Shown: piece by piece, positions 26,550 through 36,741 of the stretch
How positions within the stretch are numbered: position 1 is the first letter of the stretch
Layout: every line of letters starts with the position of its first letter
Assembly (NCBI GenBank): GCA_030681895.1
Contig: JAUXRI010000281.1
Span: 1-62,902, forward strand
Reading direction: 5' to 3'
DNA from: Myxococcales bacterium
GTDB taxonomy: Bacteria > Myxococcota > Myxococcia > Myxococcales > Myxococcaceae
Length of the DNA: 62,902 bases
Notes under the pieces: model-generated
Seen by the model: only the letters and a program-made list of their open reading frames with translations
Told to the model about the DNA's origin: nothing
Databases searched by the model: none
Position numbers and translations under genes: made by a program

Positions 26550-26879
26550 ATGAGCAGCGACTCGGAGCTTCGTTCTCGTGTCGAGCAGGCCTGGTCGAGG
26601 GACCGCACCATCGCGGAGCTCCTCGGAATGCTCCAAGGGGAGCAGAACCTGGCTGCGCTGGGGAAGTGCATCGCAGACGTGTACGGGGACGCTGAGATGG
26701 GGCGAGGCGAACCACCTCATCTCGGTCTTCTGCGAGCCGAATGCGCCGCTGCGCTTGAGGGTGACCCCCATCCCCATCTCCGATCAGCTCCAGAGGTTGG
26801 CGACCAACGGCCGCAGGAGCCCGCACGCCAACGGAGTGACGCGACCCATCAACTGCATGGCTCCGAGTCGCGCCGTTGA
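26550..26879 (+). pseudogene. Small gene, apparently frameshifted, function unknown
   Basis: ATG 26550 has a good ribosome-binding site (GAGGAAGG). The first 50 codons are protein-like (RTIAELLGMLQGEQNLAALG, KCIADVYGDAEM). At the GGGG run at about 26698-26701 the good reading moves one base: dropping one G gives EANHLISVFCEPNAPLRLRV and PIPISDQLQRLA. The original frame ends at 26879 and the shifted frame runs on into repeat DNA, so the real end is lost. A decayed gene or homopolymer error are both possible. Confidence 0.35.
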
Positions 26880-27048
26880 AGTGACGGATCAACGGGCCGC
26901 GAGCCCGCCAGTTTGTCGGAGCGGCCGCCGACCGACACCGATCTCGGCTCCAACGAGGACATTCCTCGCGAACCGCCAAAGCGAGTCTGAAAACGACGAC
27001 ATTCAATGTGCTTCTTTTCAGACTCGATGGCTGGCCTCCCTCGGACTG

Positions 27049-27394
27049 ACGTCCCCTGCGTCTCCCGCAGCGCACGGCTCAGCGACAGCTCGAGCCCGTT
27101 CTGCGACGACGAGAGCACGTCGTTCACCGTGTCTCGACGGACGTCGCCTGCGTCTCCCGCAGCGCGCGGCTCAACGAGAGCTCGAACCCGTTCTGCGCCG
27201 ACGTCAGCAAGTCGTTCACCGTGTCTCGACGGACGTCCCCTGCGTCTCCCGCAGCGCGCGGCTCAACGAGAGTTCGACCCGTTCTGCGCCGATGTCAGCA
27301 AGTCGTTCACCGTGTCTCGACCGACGTCCCCTGCGTCTCCCGCAGCGCGCGGCTCAACGACAGCTCGAACCCGTTCTGCACCGACGTGAGCAAC
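27049..27394 (-). repeat. Tandem copies of the sigma-factor 3' end (92-bp period)
   Basis: Four consecutive copies of one unit, starting at 27049, 27141, 27233 and 27324 (spacing 92, 92, 91 bases). The copy at 27324 is the real 3' end of the sigma gene; the three others lie downstream of its stop codon at 27307-27309 and each includes the stop. On the minus strand each copy reads QNG(F/L)ELSLSRALRETQ-like sequence. Copy spacing is not a multiple of three and one copy has a one-base deletion, so the extra copies cannot be read through as one protein. The remaining 27395-27410 bases diverge. Between 26880 and 27048 I see no gene. Confidence 0.85.
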
Positions 27395-28158
27395 CGCTCG
27401 ACGTCGTCTTCCGGCAGCTTCAGCGCCGTGGAGAGCTTCGCGCGGGTGATGGCGGCCAGACGCTCCTTCGCGGCCAACAGCCACCTCGCCACCGTGGCCC
27501 GATGCGCGCCATACATCGGCGCGACCTCGTCGATGGACAACCCGTCGAGCAGGCTCAACCGGAGCAACGCGCGCTCACGAGCGGTCAACGACTGCACCGC
27601 CTCGCGAAAGACGGCCCGAAACTGGCGCTGCTGATCACCACTCGAGAGCCGTGACTCCACGTCAGCAGCGTCGGGCAGCGCGGCGAGCTCGTCTTCCGCC
27701 GAAACTGGAACGACGGTGGGCCGCAAGTTCGACAGCACGTTCGACGCAGCGATGCGCAGGAACGCGCCGAGCGGGCCGCGCCCTGAGTACTTCGCGAGCT
27801 TCGGCACGTCGGGCGGCGTCGCCACCAGCAGCCGCGTGCGCAACACCTGCATCGCCTCGTCGACGTCATCGGCCGACGCTCTCCTGAGGAGCGCCGCGGC
27901 CACCGGCGGCAACAGCTCGCGGTCGAGCAGGTTCAGCGCCGCTCCATCAGCGGCGAGACACGCCCGCGCCAGCACCAGCCCTTCGAGGTCTGCCTCGGGC
28001 CAGCTCGCGCGCGGCACCGCGTGCGTGACGAGCACTCCGATGAGCGTCGCTTCGTCGCAGCCCCACGAATTCTGCGGCCGCCGCGCCCACACCTTCTCCG
28101 CGAGCGCCGCGTCGCCGTCGAGCGCACGAGTCAGAGCGTCGAGAGTCCACGTCGCCAT
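27307..28158 (-). CDS. Sigma-70 family RNA polymerase sigma factor
   Basis: A 283-residue sigma factor. Region 2 is visible as GRGPLGAFLRIAASNVLSN, and region 4 is a helix-turn-helix in RERALLRLSLLDGLSIDEVA followed by HRATVARWLLAAKERL. The C-terminal tail (VQNGFELSLSRALRETQ) is duplicated behind the gene. It starts 6 bases after the outer-membrane protein gene stop, so TPR protein, outer-membrane protein and sigma factor form an operon. In myxobacteria, such sigma factors are often found next to zinc-finger kinases like the one at 22570-25227; here a lipoprotein and the repeat region lie between. It likely controls a small regulon, perhaps including its own operon. Confidence 0.78.
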   Translation of the reverse strand: MATWTLDALTRALDGDAALAEKVWARRPQNSWGCDEATLIGVLVTHAVPRASWPEADLEGLVLARACLAADGAALNLLDRELLPPVAAALLRRASADDVDEAMQVLRTRLLVATPPDVPKLAKYSGRGPLGAFLRIAASNVLSNLRPTVVPVSAEDELAALPDAADVESRLSSGDQQRQFRAVFREAVQSLTARERALLRLSLLDGLSIDEVAPMYGAHRATVARWLLAAKERLAAITRAKLSTALKLPEDDVERLLTSVQNGFELSLSRALRETQGTSVETR

Positions 28159-28164
28159 GGCGCC

Positions 28165-28941
28165 CTACTTCGCCGTCGGAGCCCCGACGATCAGCCTCAG
28201 GCTGAAGCGCTCGTCGTCGCGGAAGATGACGTGCTCCCCGTTGCCGCGGTCGGCTTCAATCTTGTCAGCGCCCACCTGCGCGACGGCGCCGACGCTGAAC
28301 CACACCCACTTCGTCGAGATGCTCAACGTGGGCCCGACGTAGAGCGCCGTGCCCTGGTACGCGCCGCTCAAGAACGCCTGCCGTCCGCGAACCTCGAAGC
28401 CGGCCGAGACGTCGGGCGTGACGAGAAACCGCGCGGCGAAGCTGTGCTCGAGCCTGGTGTCGATGGCCTCGCGGCGGTCCCAGAAGACGGTGCGCTCGTA
28501 CGACGAGTTGAGCGCCAACCACACGTCGCCGAGCTTGCGGTCGAGCACCAGCCGGCCCTCGAGCACGGCGGTGGCCACGCCGAAGCCCGCGCGTGCCAGC
28601 AGCGCGACGCCGAGCACGTCGTCTGGATCGAACAGGCGGTACCGCGCGAGCGCCGAGACCCGGCCGTCGAAGGTGCGCTGCTCCCGGCGGAGCATCAGCA
28701 CCTCGGCCTCGAGCCCGAAGTGCACGTCGACGCGCTTCGAGACGCCGGCGCTCGCCCAGCCGCGCACCTCGAGCAAGTCGTACGACGTCGGCCGGCCCGA
28801 ACGAACGCTCACCCAGAGCTCGGCATCCGTCGTCCCGTTGGCCTGGGTCGTCGAGGTCCACGTGTACGGGAAGGCGCGGTCGGCCATCGCCGACGTGGCG
28901 GCCAACACACTCACGACCGAGCCCAGCACCCAGGTCCTCAC
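28165..28941 (-). CDS. Putative outer-membrane beta-barrel protein
   Basis: About 258 residues with a signal peptide (WVLGSVVSVLAATSAMA) followed by alternating polar/hydrophobic strands, many ending in aromatic residues (TWTSTTQ, ELWVSVRSG, VHFGLEAEVLML, DVWLALNSSYERTVFW, LYVGPTLSISTKWVWFSVG), the look of a beta-barrel. The GTG at 28941 is preferred to a TTG at 28968 because the signal peptide begins there. It sits between the TPR gene (gap 33 bases) and the sigma gene (gap 6 bases). Function unknown. Confidence 0.65.
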   Translation of the reverse strand: MRTWVLGSVVSVLAATSAMADRAFPYTWTSTTQANGTTDAELWVSVRSGRPTSYDLLEVRGWASAGVSKRVDVHFGLEAEVLMLRREQRTFDGRVSALARYRLFDPDDVLGVALLARAGFGVATAVLEGRLVLDRKLGDVWLALNSSYERTVFWDRREAIDTRLEHSFAARFLVTPDVSAGFEVRGRQAFLSGAYQGTALYVGPTLSISTKWVWFSVGAVAQVGADKIEADRGNGEHVIFRDDERFSLRLIVGAPTAK

Positions 28942-28974
28942 CGCGCAGGACTTATACCCGGCCGCCAACGCCTG

Positions 28975-29850
28975 CTATTCCAACCACTCGGCGTCGTCTG
29001 GAATCTCGAAGTTGTCTTCGAAGCGGACGCTGAGCGTGCCCGTCGACTCGAACAACACCCACCGCGCGCCTTCCGAGACCCGCAGCGCGATTCGGGTGTC
29101 AGACAGGCGCACCACCTGCGGCCACCGCGCGGCGCTCTCGACCTCGAGCTCGAGCTGAAGTCCCTCGGGTTCGACGGGAGCCGCAGCCGGAGCTGGCCCA
29201 GCCACCGCGTCCTCGGAGTGGAGTGCCTCCGGCGCAGGCTCGGCGACCGCGACTGATGCGTCGGGCAGTGACGCCTCGGGGGCTGCACCCGGTGACTCTG
29301 ACGCCGACGATTCTGCGGGAGCTTGTTCGGGCTCTGGCGCCCAGGTGTCGAGGCGTCTGGGGACGGGCGAGACGCTGGTCACCATCGGCAAGGCCAGCTG
29401 CGGCGCGGCGTCTTCGATGAGCATCGAGTTCGAGGATGCCGAGTACAGACTCGATTCGCTCGACGCCGGCGCCATGCCAAGCAACTGCGACGGCGAGGAG
29501 ACGGGGAAGACCGAGCGCACGCCAGCGGTCGCTTGCCGCGCGCGCATCTCGAGGCGAATGATGTCGGTGATGAGCTCGATGTCGTCGGGCAACAGGGCCA
29601 GCCCGAGCTTGAGCGCCGCCACCGCGCGGTGATGGTGGCCCGCCTCGTCGAGGAGTCGGGCGGCCAGCCGGTAGCTCGACACCGCGTCGGCGTCGCGCGA
29701 GAGGCGCTTGAGCACTTCGGCGTGCTTGAGCCAGGTCTGAACGTCGCGCGGCGCCTGCGAGAGCGCCTGTCGAAGCAGGACCTCGGCACGCTCGAACTGG
29801 CCCGACGCCACCAGTCGCGCAGCCCTCTCTTTGACGAGACGAACGCTCAC
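28975..29850 (-). CDS. TPR protein with Pro/Ala-rich linker
   Basis: A 291-residue protein with a GTG start. The N-terminal 110 residues are tetratricopeptide-like repeats (ASGQFERAEVLLRQALSQAP, DADAVSSYRLAARLLDEAGH, HRAVAALKLGLALLPDDIEL). A low-complexity Ala/Pro/Ser/Glu linker (about residues 125-225) leads to a compact C-terminal domain (LQLELEVESAARWPQVVRL, VRFEDNFEIPDDAEWLE). It is the first gene of the operon with the outer-membrane protein and sigma factor. A regulator or adaptor that binds protein partners is a fair inference. Confidence 0.7.
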   Translation of the reverse strand: MSVRLVKERAARLVASGQFERAEVLLRQALSQAPRDVQTWLKHAEVLKRLSRDADAVSSYRLAARLLDEAGHHHRAVAALKLGLALLPDDIELITDIIRLEMRARQATAGVRSVFPVSSPSQLLGMAPASSESSLYSASSNSMLIEDAAPQLALPMVTSVSPVPRRLDTWAPEPEQAPAESSASESPGAAPEASLPDASVAVAEPAPEALHSEDAVAGPAPAAAPVEPEGLQLELEVESAARWPQVVRLSDTRIALRVSEGARWVLFESTGTLSVRFEDNFEIPDDAEWLE

Positions 29851-30053
29851 GAAGACGTCGATGTAGCGCAGGTTCCACGGAGCCGCTGATCGTCCGCTGC
29901 CACTAAAACACCTCGCCCACGCCGGACGACGAGAGCACGCGGCCGCCCTCTCCCACCTGATCCGATTTTCACCCGAGCGCCCCCTGCCGGGTCAGGCAGA
30001 CTGCGAACCGTCTTGCGCGGTCACGTCGCGCTTGCAGTCCCCGGAGAGTCCCC

Positions 30054-32759
30054 ATGAATCGTCTGTCTCTCGTTGCGGTCCTCGCGTTGGGCGTCCTCCA
30101 GGCGTGCAGCCCGCCAGTCGTCGCGACGGCCTGTGGGCCCAGCAACTGCACCGGGTGCTGCGACTCGAGCGACACCTGCCAGTCGGGGTTCGCAGAGAGC
30201 GCGTGCGGTCGCACCGGAGGGTTGTGCAGTGTGTGCTCCGGCGGATTCGTGTGCTCGCTTGGTGGCTGCATTCCGGCGCGAAGCACCGGAGGCGGCTCGG
30301 CTGGCGGCGGAACGGCTGGCGGTGACGCAGGTGGCTCAGCAGCTGGTGGCTCAGCGGCTGGTGGCTCGGCGGCTGGTGGCTCAGCGGCTGGTGGCTCTGC
30401 GGCTGGTGGCTCAGCGGGTGGTGGCTCAGCGGGTGGTGGCTCTGCGGCTGGTGGCTCAGCGGCTGGTGGCTCCGCGGCTGGTGGCTCCGCGGCTGGTGGC
30501 TCCGCGGCTGGCGGCACCGCGACGGCTGGTGGCACTGCGACGGCTGGTGGCACTGCGACCGCTGGCGGCACGGCGACGGCTGGTGGCACTGCGATGGCTG
30601 GCGGCACTGCGACGGCTGGTGGCACTGCGACGGCTGGCGGCACCGCGACGGCCGGCGGCACGGCGACGGCTGGCGGCACGGCGACGGCTGGCGGCACCGC
30701 GACGGGCGGCGGTTCCGCCGGCACGCTCTGTCCCGGCTCCAGCACGGTCTGCACCGGCTGCTGCGTCGGCCCGCTGTGCCTGTCAGCGATGAGCCAGAAC
30801 AACGGCGCGTGTGGCGTCGGCGGCGCGGCCTGCGCTCCGTGCGCCGGCGCAGGCACGTGCGTGAATGGCCAGTGCACGACGGTCACGACCTGCACGCCGA
30901 ACAGCTGTCCGAGCGGCTGCTGCCAGGGAAACCTCTGTGTCCCCTTCGGCGCGCAGAACGCCACGCAATGCGGCTCCGCGGGCCTGGCGTGCACCGTCTG
31001 CCCGACGAACAACTCCTGCACGGCGGGCAGCTGCACGATGACGGCGGCGTGTGACTTCCTCTCGTGCCCGGGGTGCTGCGCGAACGGAAGCTGCCAGATG
31101 ACGGGCAGCCAGACCCCGCTCTCGTGCGGCAACAACGGCTCGACGTGTACGGCCTGCGCTCCAGGAGCGACCTGCACCACGGGCGTCTGCTCGGGCGGTT
31201 CGGCGTGCGGCCCGACGACGTGCAATGGCTGCTGCAGCAACGGCAGCTGCACCGCGTCCACCTCGACCTCGGCCACCGCGTGCGGCCACTCGGGCAACAG
31301 CTGTGTCGCGTGCGGGCCAGGCCAGGTCTGCTCCACGGGCGTCTGTGTGCCGATGCCGAACCCGAACTGCATTCTCATCGCGCCCAACGACATCGACTTC
31401 GGCACGGTGCAGACGGGCTGCCGTTCGGCGGTCACCGCCATCACGCTGCGAAACATCTGCACCTTCCAGGTCAGCCTCTCGGCGCTCGGCGTCTCGGGCG
31501 CCGGCTTCACCACCTCGGGCCTCACCACCCCCGTGACGATTCCGGCCAACAGCTCGGCGAGCTTCAACCTGACCTTCGCGCCAACCGCGGTCGGCCGGGT
31601 CGACAGCATCCTCGTGGTCGGCGCGACCCACTCGTCCAGCACGTTCGCCTACCAGACGCCGGTCAGCGGCAGCGGCGGCACCACCGGCCTCAACCAGGAC
31701 CGCTTCACGATTCCCACGAAGACCGACGTCGTCCTCATCGTCGACAACTCGTGCTCGATGTCCGACAAGCAGATGGCGCTGGGCGCCAACGCGAACGCCT
31801 TCCTCGCGTATGCCTTCAGCGCGAACGTCGACTTCAACCTCGGCGTCACCACCACCGACATGGACGACGTGACGCACCAGGGGCGCTTCCAGGGGCTCCA
31901 GGCGACGAGGGTGCTCAAGAGCACCACGCCGAACCTGCTCCAGGCGTTCAACGCGCGCGTCAACGTGGGCACCAATGGCTCTCCCAGCGAGCTGATGTTC
32001 GCGCCGGCGGTCGCCTCGGTGTCGACGGCGCTCCTCACCACCACCAACGCCAACTTCCTGCGTGGCGACGCGGCGCTCTCGGTGCTGGCGTACACCGACG
32101 CCGTCGAGCAGTCCCCCGCCGCGACCTCGGAGTACGTGCGACAGCTCCTCGCGGTGAAGGGGCAGCGAAGGCGCAACCAGTTCTCGTTCAGCTTCGTCGG
32201 GCCCACGCTCGCCTCGCCGCCCAGCACCTGCAGCTACGACGGCACCGCGCCCGACCCGCGCCAGCGCGAGATGATCGCCAGCACCGGCGGCACCACCTCT
32301 GAGATCTGCGGCGTCGGCACCACCCAGGCCTGGAGGACCGAGGCCACCCGCGTCGGGCAGGCGGTCTTCGGCGCGCGGGCGGTGTGGTTCCTCACCGGAA
32401 GGCCCGCGTCAGGCACTGCCAGTGGAGTGACGGTCTTCCAGAACGGCGTGCCGGTGCCCGAGCTCGGCGGCAACGGCCGCAACTGGAGCTACGACCCGAC
32501 CCGCAACGCCGTGGTGTTCGAAGCCCGCGCGCTGCCCGCGCCAGGCCAGAGCGTCGGCTTCGACTACTCGGTCTCGTGCATGCCGACCGGAGGCGGAACC
32601 GATGGCGGCGTCGCGCCGGGCTGCGGCCCGCTGACCTGCAGTGGCTGCTGCGATTCTGGAGGACAGTGTCTGGGCGGCAACTCGACCAGCGCGTGCGGCG
32701 TTCTCGGGAACGCCTGCCAGGCCTGCACGCTCTTCTGCTCGATGGGCGCCTGCCTCTGA
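30054..32759 (+). CDS. Large lipoprotein: Cys modules, stalk, ASH-like domain and vWA-like domain
   Basis: A 901-residue lipoprotein (lipobox VLQAC, Cys18). In order: a ten-Cys module (CTGCC, residues about 25-70), a long Gly/Ser/Ala stalk (about 78-222), four more ten-Cys modules (about 224-435), a choice-of-anchor D/ASH-like beta domain (IDFGTVQTGCRSA, VSGAGFTTSG), then a von Willebrand A-like domain with a MIDAS-type DNSCSM and TTTDMDD, and one last Cys module (CSGCCDSGGQC) at the C-terminus. ATG 30054 follows a GGAG-like site. A paralogue lies at 38136. A surface adhesin or recognition protein is the best guess; nothing in the sequence proves it. Confidence 0.75.
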   Translation: MNRLSLVAVLALGVLQACSPPVVATACGPSNCTGCCDSSDTCQSGFAESACGRTGGLCSVCSGGFVCSLGGCIPARSTGGGSAGGGTAGGDAGGSAAGGSAAGGSAAGGSAAGGSAAGGSAGGGSAGGGSAAGGSAAGGSAAGGSAAGGSAAGGTATAGGTATAGGTATAGGTATAGGTAMAGGTATAGGTATAGGTATAGGTATAGGTATAGGTATGGGSAGTLCPGSSTVCTGCCVGPLCLSAMSQNNGACGVGGAACAPCAGAGTCVNGQCTTVTTCTPNSCPSGCCQGNLCVPFGAQNATQCGSAGLACTVCPTNNSCTAGSCTMTAACDFLSCPGCCANGSCQMTGSQTPLSCGNNGSTCTACAPGATCTTGVCSGGSACGPTTCNGCCSNGSCTASTSTSATACGHSGNSCVACGPGQVCSTGVCVPMPNPNCILIAPNDIDFGTVQTGCRSAVTAITLRNICTFQVSLSALGVSGAGFTTSGLTTPVTIPANSSASFNLTFAPTAVGRVDSILVVGATHSSSTFAYQTPVSGSGGTTGLNQDRFTIPTKTDVVLIVDNSCSMSDKQMALGANANAFLAYAFSANVDFNLGVTTTDMDDVTHQGRFQGLQATRVLKSTTPNLLQAFNARVNVGTNGSPSELMFAPAVASVSTALLTTTNANFLRGDAALSVLAYTDAVEQSPAATSEYVRQLLAVKGQRRRNQFSFSFVGPTLASPPSTCSYDGTAPDPRQREMIASTGGTTSEICGVGTTQAWRTEATRVGQAVFGARAVWFLTGRPASGTASGVTVFQNGVPVPELGGNGRNWSYDPTRNAVVFEARALPAPGQSVGFDYSVSCMPTGGGTDGGVAPGCGPLTCSGCCDSGGQCLGGNSTSACGVLGNACQACTLFCSMGACL
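30330..30715 (+). repeat. Tandem 15-bp then 18-bp repeats encoding Gly/Ser/Ala stalk
   Basis: Within the lipoprotein gene the first half of the stalk is built of 15-base units (Gly-Gly-Ser-Ala-Ala) and the second half (from about 30500) of 18-base units (Gly-Gly-Thr-Ala-Thr-Ala). Both change at synonymous sites only in most copies. The junction between the two unit types suggests two separate expansion events. Confidence 0.8.
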
Positions 32760-32810
32760 CGAACGGCGACGAGAAAATCCGATGGCGCGGGCGAGCGACG
32801 TCTCTATCGA

Positions 32811-33143
32811 GTGGACATGCACGTCGAGATTCGCGGCCGCGGCCACGCTGTGACCGCCGACCTCAAGGCGCACACCGAGCGGCAGCTGCACTTCTCCCTC
32901 TCGCGGTTCGCCAACCGCATCAGGCGCGTCACCGTTCAGCTCGACGACCTCGAGACCGGAGACACGCGCTGCGACATGTCAGTCACGCTCGATCGAGGCG
33001 AAGCGCTGCACGTGGAAGATCAGAGCACTGATCTGCTGCTGAGCGTCGACTACGCAGCCAGCCGCCTCGGGCGCCTCGTCGCGCGCGAGCTGGAGCGCCA
33101 GCGAGAGACCGGGCGGGCGCCCAGGCTCGGCACGGGGCGCTGA
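32811..33143 (+). CDS. Ribosome hibernation-promoting factor/RaiA family protein
   Basis: A 110-residue basic protein with the HPF/RaiA fold: MHVEIRGRGHAVTADLKAHT opening, then RRVTVQLDDLETGD and CDMSVTLDRGEALHVEDQSTDLL, with paired beta strands and two helices. The short form lacks the C-terminal dimerisation domain of long HPF, so it resembles RaiA (YfiA) or short HPF. It binds idle 70S ribosomes in stationary phase or stress. It lies 106 bases before an rpoH-like sigma gene on the same strand. The start could also be the Met at 32817. Confidence 0.82.
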   Translation: MDMHVEIRGRGHAVTADLKAHTERQLHFSLSRFANRIRRVTVQLDDLETGDTRCDMSVTLDRGEALHVEDQSTDLLLSVDYAASRLGRLVARELERQRETGRAPRLGTGR

Positions 33144-33165
33144 ACCGAGACATCCAGTTTCAGAA

Positions 33166-33194
33166 TTGTTCAGCAGCGAATAATCGACTTATCC
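33166..33194 (+). promoter_or_regulatory. Candidate promoter for rpoH-like gene
   Basis: In a locally AT-rich patch between the hpf-like and sigma genes, TTGTTC (33166-33171) and TTATCC (33189-33194) are separated by 17 bases, the ideal spacing for a vegetative promoter. Match to the consensus is only partial at both boxes, so this is a weak call. It would give a leader of about 50 bases before ATG 33250. Confidence 0.25.
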
Positions 33195-33249
33195 TTACTC
33201 TCACGCCGCGTTACTCATCGGGCCTCTCCGACGCTTCTCGAGGTCTCCC

Positions 33250-34107
33250 ATGGGCATGAGCGAGTCGACCTTCTTCGAACAGACCTGCGCGCGCATCAGC
33301 CGGCGCCCGCCCATGACCGAAGCCGAAGAGCAGACCCTGGCCCGCCGGTGGCTCGAGCACGGTGACCGGCAGGCGGCCGAGGCGCTCGTCGAGGCGCACC
33401 TGCCGCTGGTGCTGCACCTCGCGCGGAGGCTGCGTGGCTACGGCGTGCCCAAAGACGACCTCGTCGCCGAGGGCAACATCGGCCTGCTGCGCGCCGTCGA
33501 GAAGTTCGACCTGCGCGGCGTGCGCTTCAAGACCTACGCGACGTACTGGATTCGGGCGCACATGCTGGCCGCGGCGATGCGCTCCAACAGCATCGTCACG
33601 GTGGCGACGGGCGCCCTGGGCGCGAAGTTCTTCTTCAAGCTCCGCTCTGCGCGCGCGAAGGCCGAGACGCTGATGGGGGCCGGCCACGAGGGCATCGACG
33701 CCCTGCTCGCGGAGCAGTTCGGCGTCTCGGAGGACGTCATCCGCCAGCACTCGGCGCGGCTGGGCTCGCACGACGTGTCGCTCGACGTGAAGCGCAGCGA
33801 AGACTCCGACACGACCGGGCTCGACCTGCTCCCCGACGAGTCGGCAGACCCTGAGACGAGCCTTGGCGACCTCGAGCGCGACGAGCTCATTCACACCACC
33901 GTGCGGCGCCTGTGGAAGGGCCTCGACGCGCGGGAACGTGCGGTGCTCCAGCACCGGCTCCTCGCGGACGACGACGACGTGACGCTCGCCGACCTCGGAG
34001 AGCGCTTCAGCCTCTCGCGCGAGCGGCTGCGGCAGATCGAGCTGCGGGTGAAGGACCGCCTCAAGCGCGCGCTCGACACGACGGCGGGCGTCTCAGCGCT
34101 GCAGTGA
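33250..34107 (+). CDS. RpoH-like alternative sigma factor
   Basis: A 285-residue sigma-70 family factor of the heat-shock (sigma-32-like) type. It has the region 2 core (RLRGYGVPKDDLVAEGNIGLL, AVEKFDLRGVRFKTYATYWI) and a region 4 helix-turn-helix (LADLGERFSLSRERLRQIEL). It lacks the long region 1 of RpoD. In this position, next to a hibernation factor and opposite an Hsp70 homologue, a role in the heat-shock or stress response is likely. Its 3' end overlaps the convergent START-domain gene by 15 bases. Not called rpoH with certainty, since Myxococcota have several sigma-32-like paralogues. Confidence 0.85.
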   Translation: MGMSESTFFEQTCARISRRPPMTEAEEQTLARRWLEHGDRQAAEALVEAHLPLVLHLARRLRGYGVPKDDLVAEGNIGLLRAVEKFDLRGVRFKTYATYWIRAHMLAAAMRSNSIVTVATGALGAKFFFKLRSARAKAETLMGAGHEGIDALLAEQFGVSEDVIRQHSARLGSHDVSLDVKRSEDSDTTGLDLLPDESADPETSLGDLERDELIHTTVRRLWKGLDARERAVLQHRLLADDDDVTLADLGERFSLSRERLRQIELRVKDRLKRALDTTAGVSALQ

Positions 34108-34716
34108 TTTCTTCTCGACGTACACGCGGGTCTTCTCGAGCCCGCGGGTGACCGAGTCTCGCGTCGAGGCCTTCTGGTCTCCGTGCACGAGGAACGACGG
34201 CACCGAGCCCGCAGGGTCGGAGAACAGCGTGTGCGTCAGGCGCGTGCCGCCCGACGGCTCAGTGACGAGGTCCCACTCTCCCCACAGCTTCTCCATTCGC
34301 ACGAACCCACTCGGCGTCGGCGGCGCACCGTCGGTCGTCGAGCGGAAGCGAATGCGGCAGCGCCCTTCCGCCAGCCACTCGCGCTTGACCGAGAGCGTGT
34401 AGTCGCGCTTCGAGACGATGGGGAACGAGAGCTGCGCGTAGATGACGCGCTCGTTCTCTCCCGACGCGAGCACCTTGCTGGCCACCACGCCGGGCAGGTC
34501 GACGCCACCGGTGGCCCACTCGAAGATGGCGACGCAGAGGTCGTTCACGGCGTGCGGCGTGCGCGTCTCGACGCGGTACTCGCGATACGGGCTCGCGGGC
34601 ACGGCGCGGCCGCTCACGGTGAAGCCCTTCGACGTCTCGAGCGTCTCGAACGCGGCCGGGTTGGCGTCGATGGGAAACTGGCTGAGCAGCGCTGCGGTCG
34701 TGAGGGCGAAGAGCAT
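34093..34716 (-). CDS. START-domain (SRPBCC) protein
   Basis: A 207-residue exported protein with a signal-like N-terminus (MLFALTTAALLSQFP) and a START-type lipid-binding domain: ASPYREYRVETRTPHAVNDL, VIYAQLSFPIVSKRDYTLSV and GSVPSFLVHGDQKASTRDSV are the typical strands and C-terminal helix. Members bind lipids or other hydrophobic ligands. It follows the Hsp70 homologue by 46 bases on the same strand and overlaps the convergent sigma gene by 15 bases. Confidence 0.78.
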   Translation of the reverse strand: MLFALTTAALLSQFPIDANPAAFETLETSKGFTVSGRAVPASPYREYRVETRTPHAVNDLCVAIFEWATGGVDLPGVVASKVLASGENERVIYAQLSFPIVSKRDYTLSVKREWLAEGRCRIRFRSTTDGAPPTPSGFVRMEKLWGEWDLVTEPSGGTRLTHTLFSDPAGSVPSFLVHGDQKASTRDSVTRGLEKTRVYVEKKSLQR

Positions 34717-34762
34717 CGTCGCGTTTCAGGTAACGGGGCGGAGCCTTCGTGCACACCCGAAC

Positions 34763-36574
<1,812 letters not shown>

Positions 36575-36741
36575 CGAGAGCGGGCACCTTACTCCGCGGT
36601 CCGGGGTGATCCACTTTCCCCGGACGCGGCTCCCGGCTCCGTTCGTCGCGCGTCAACGAGCGGTGGCAGGCATCAGGAGCGCTGAACCGACCCGTGCTGC
36701 TGGTGCTTGCCGCCTCGACCCCGTGTGCTAGGGCGCGCGGC

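Noticed and set aside
27049..27394. CRISPR-like array
   Set aside because: Copies are contiguous with no unique spacers and one unit is the end of a coding gene; it is a gene-end duplication.
29969..31642. 557-codon minus-strand Pro-rich frame
   Set aside because: It is the reverse of the Gly/Ser/Ala stalk and Cys modules of the 30054 lipoprotein; Pro-Ala-Val repeats arise from the repeat DNA.
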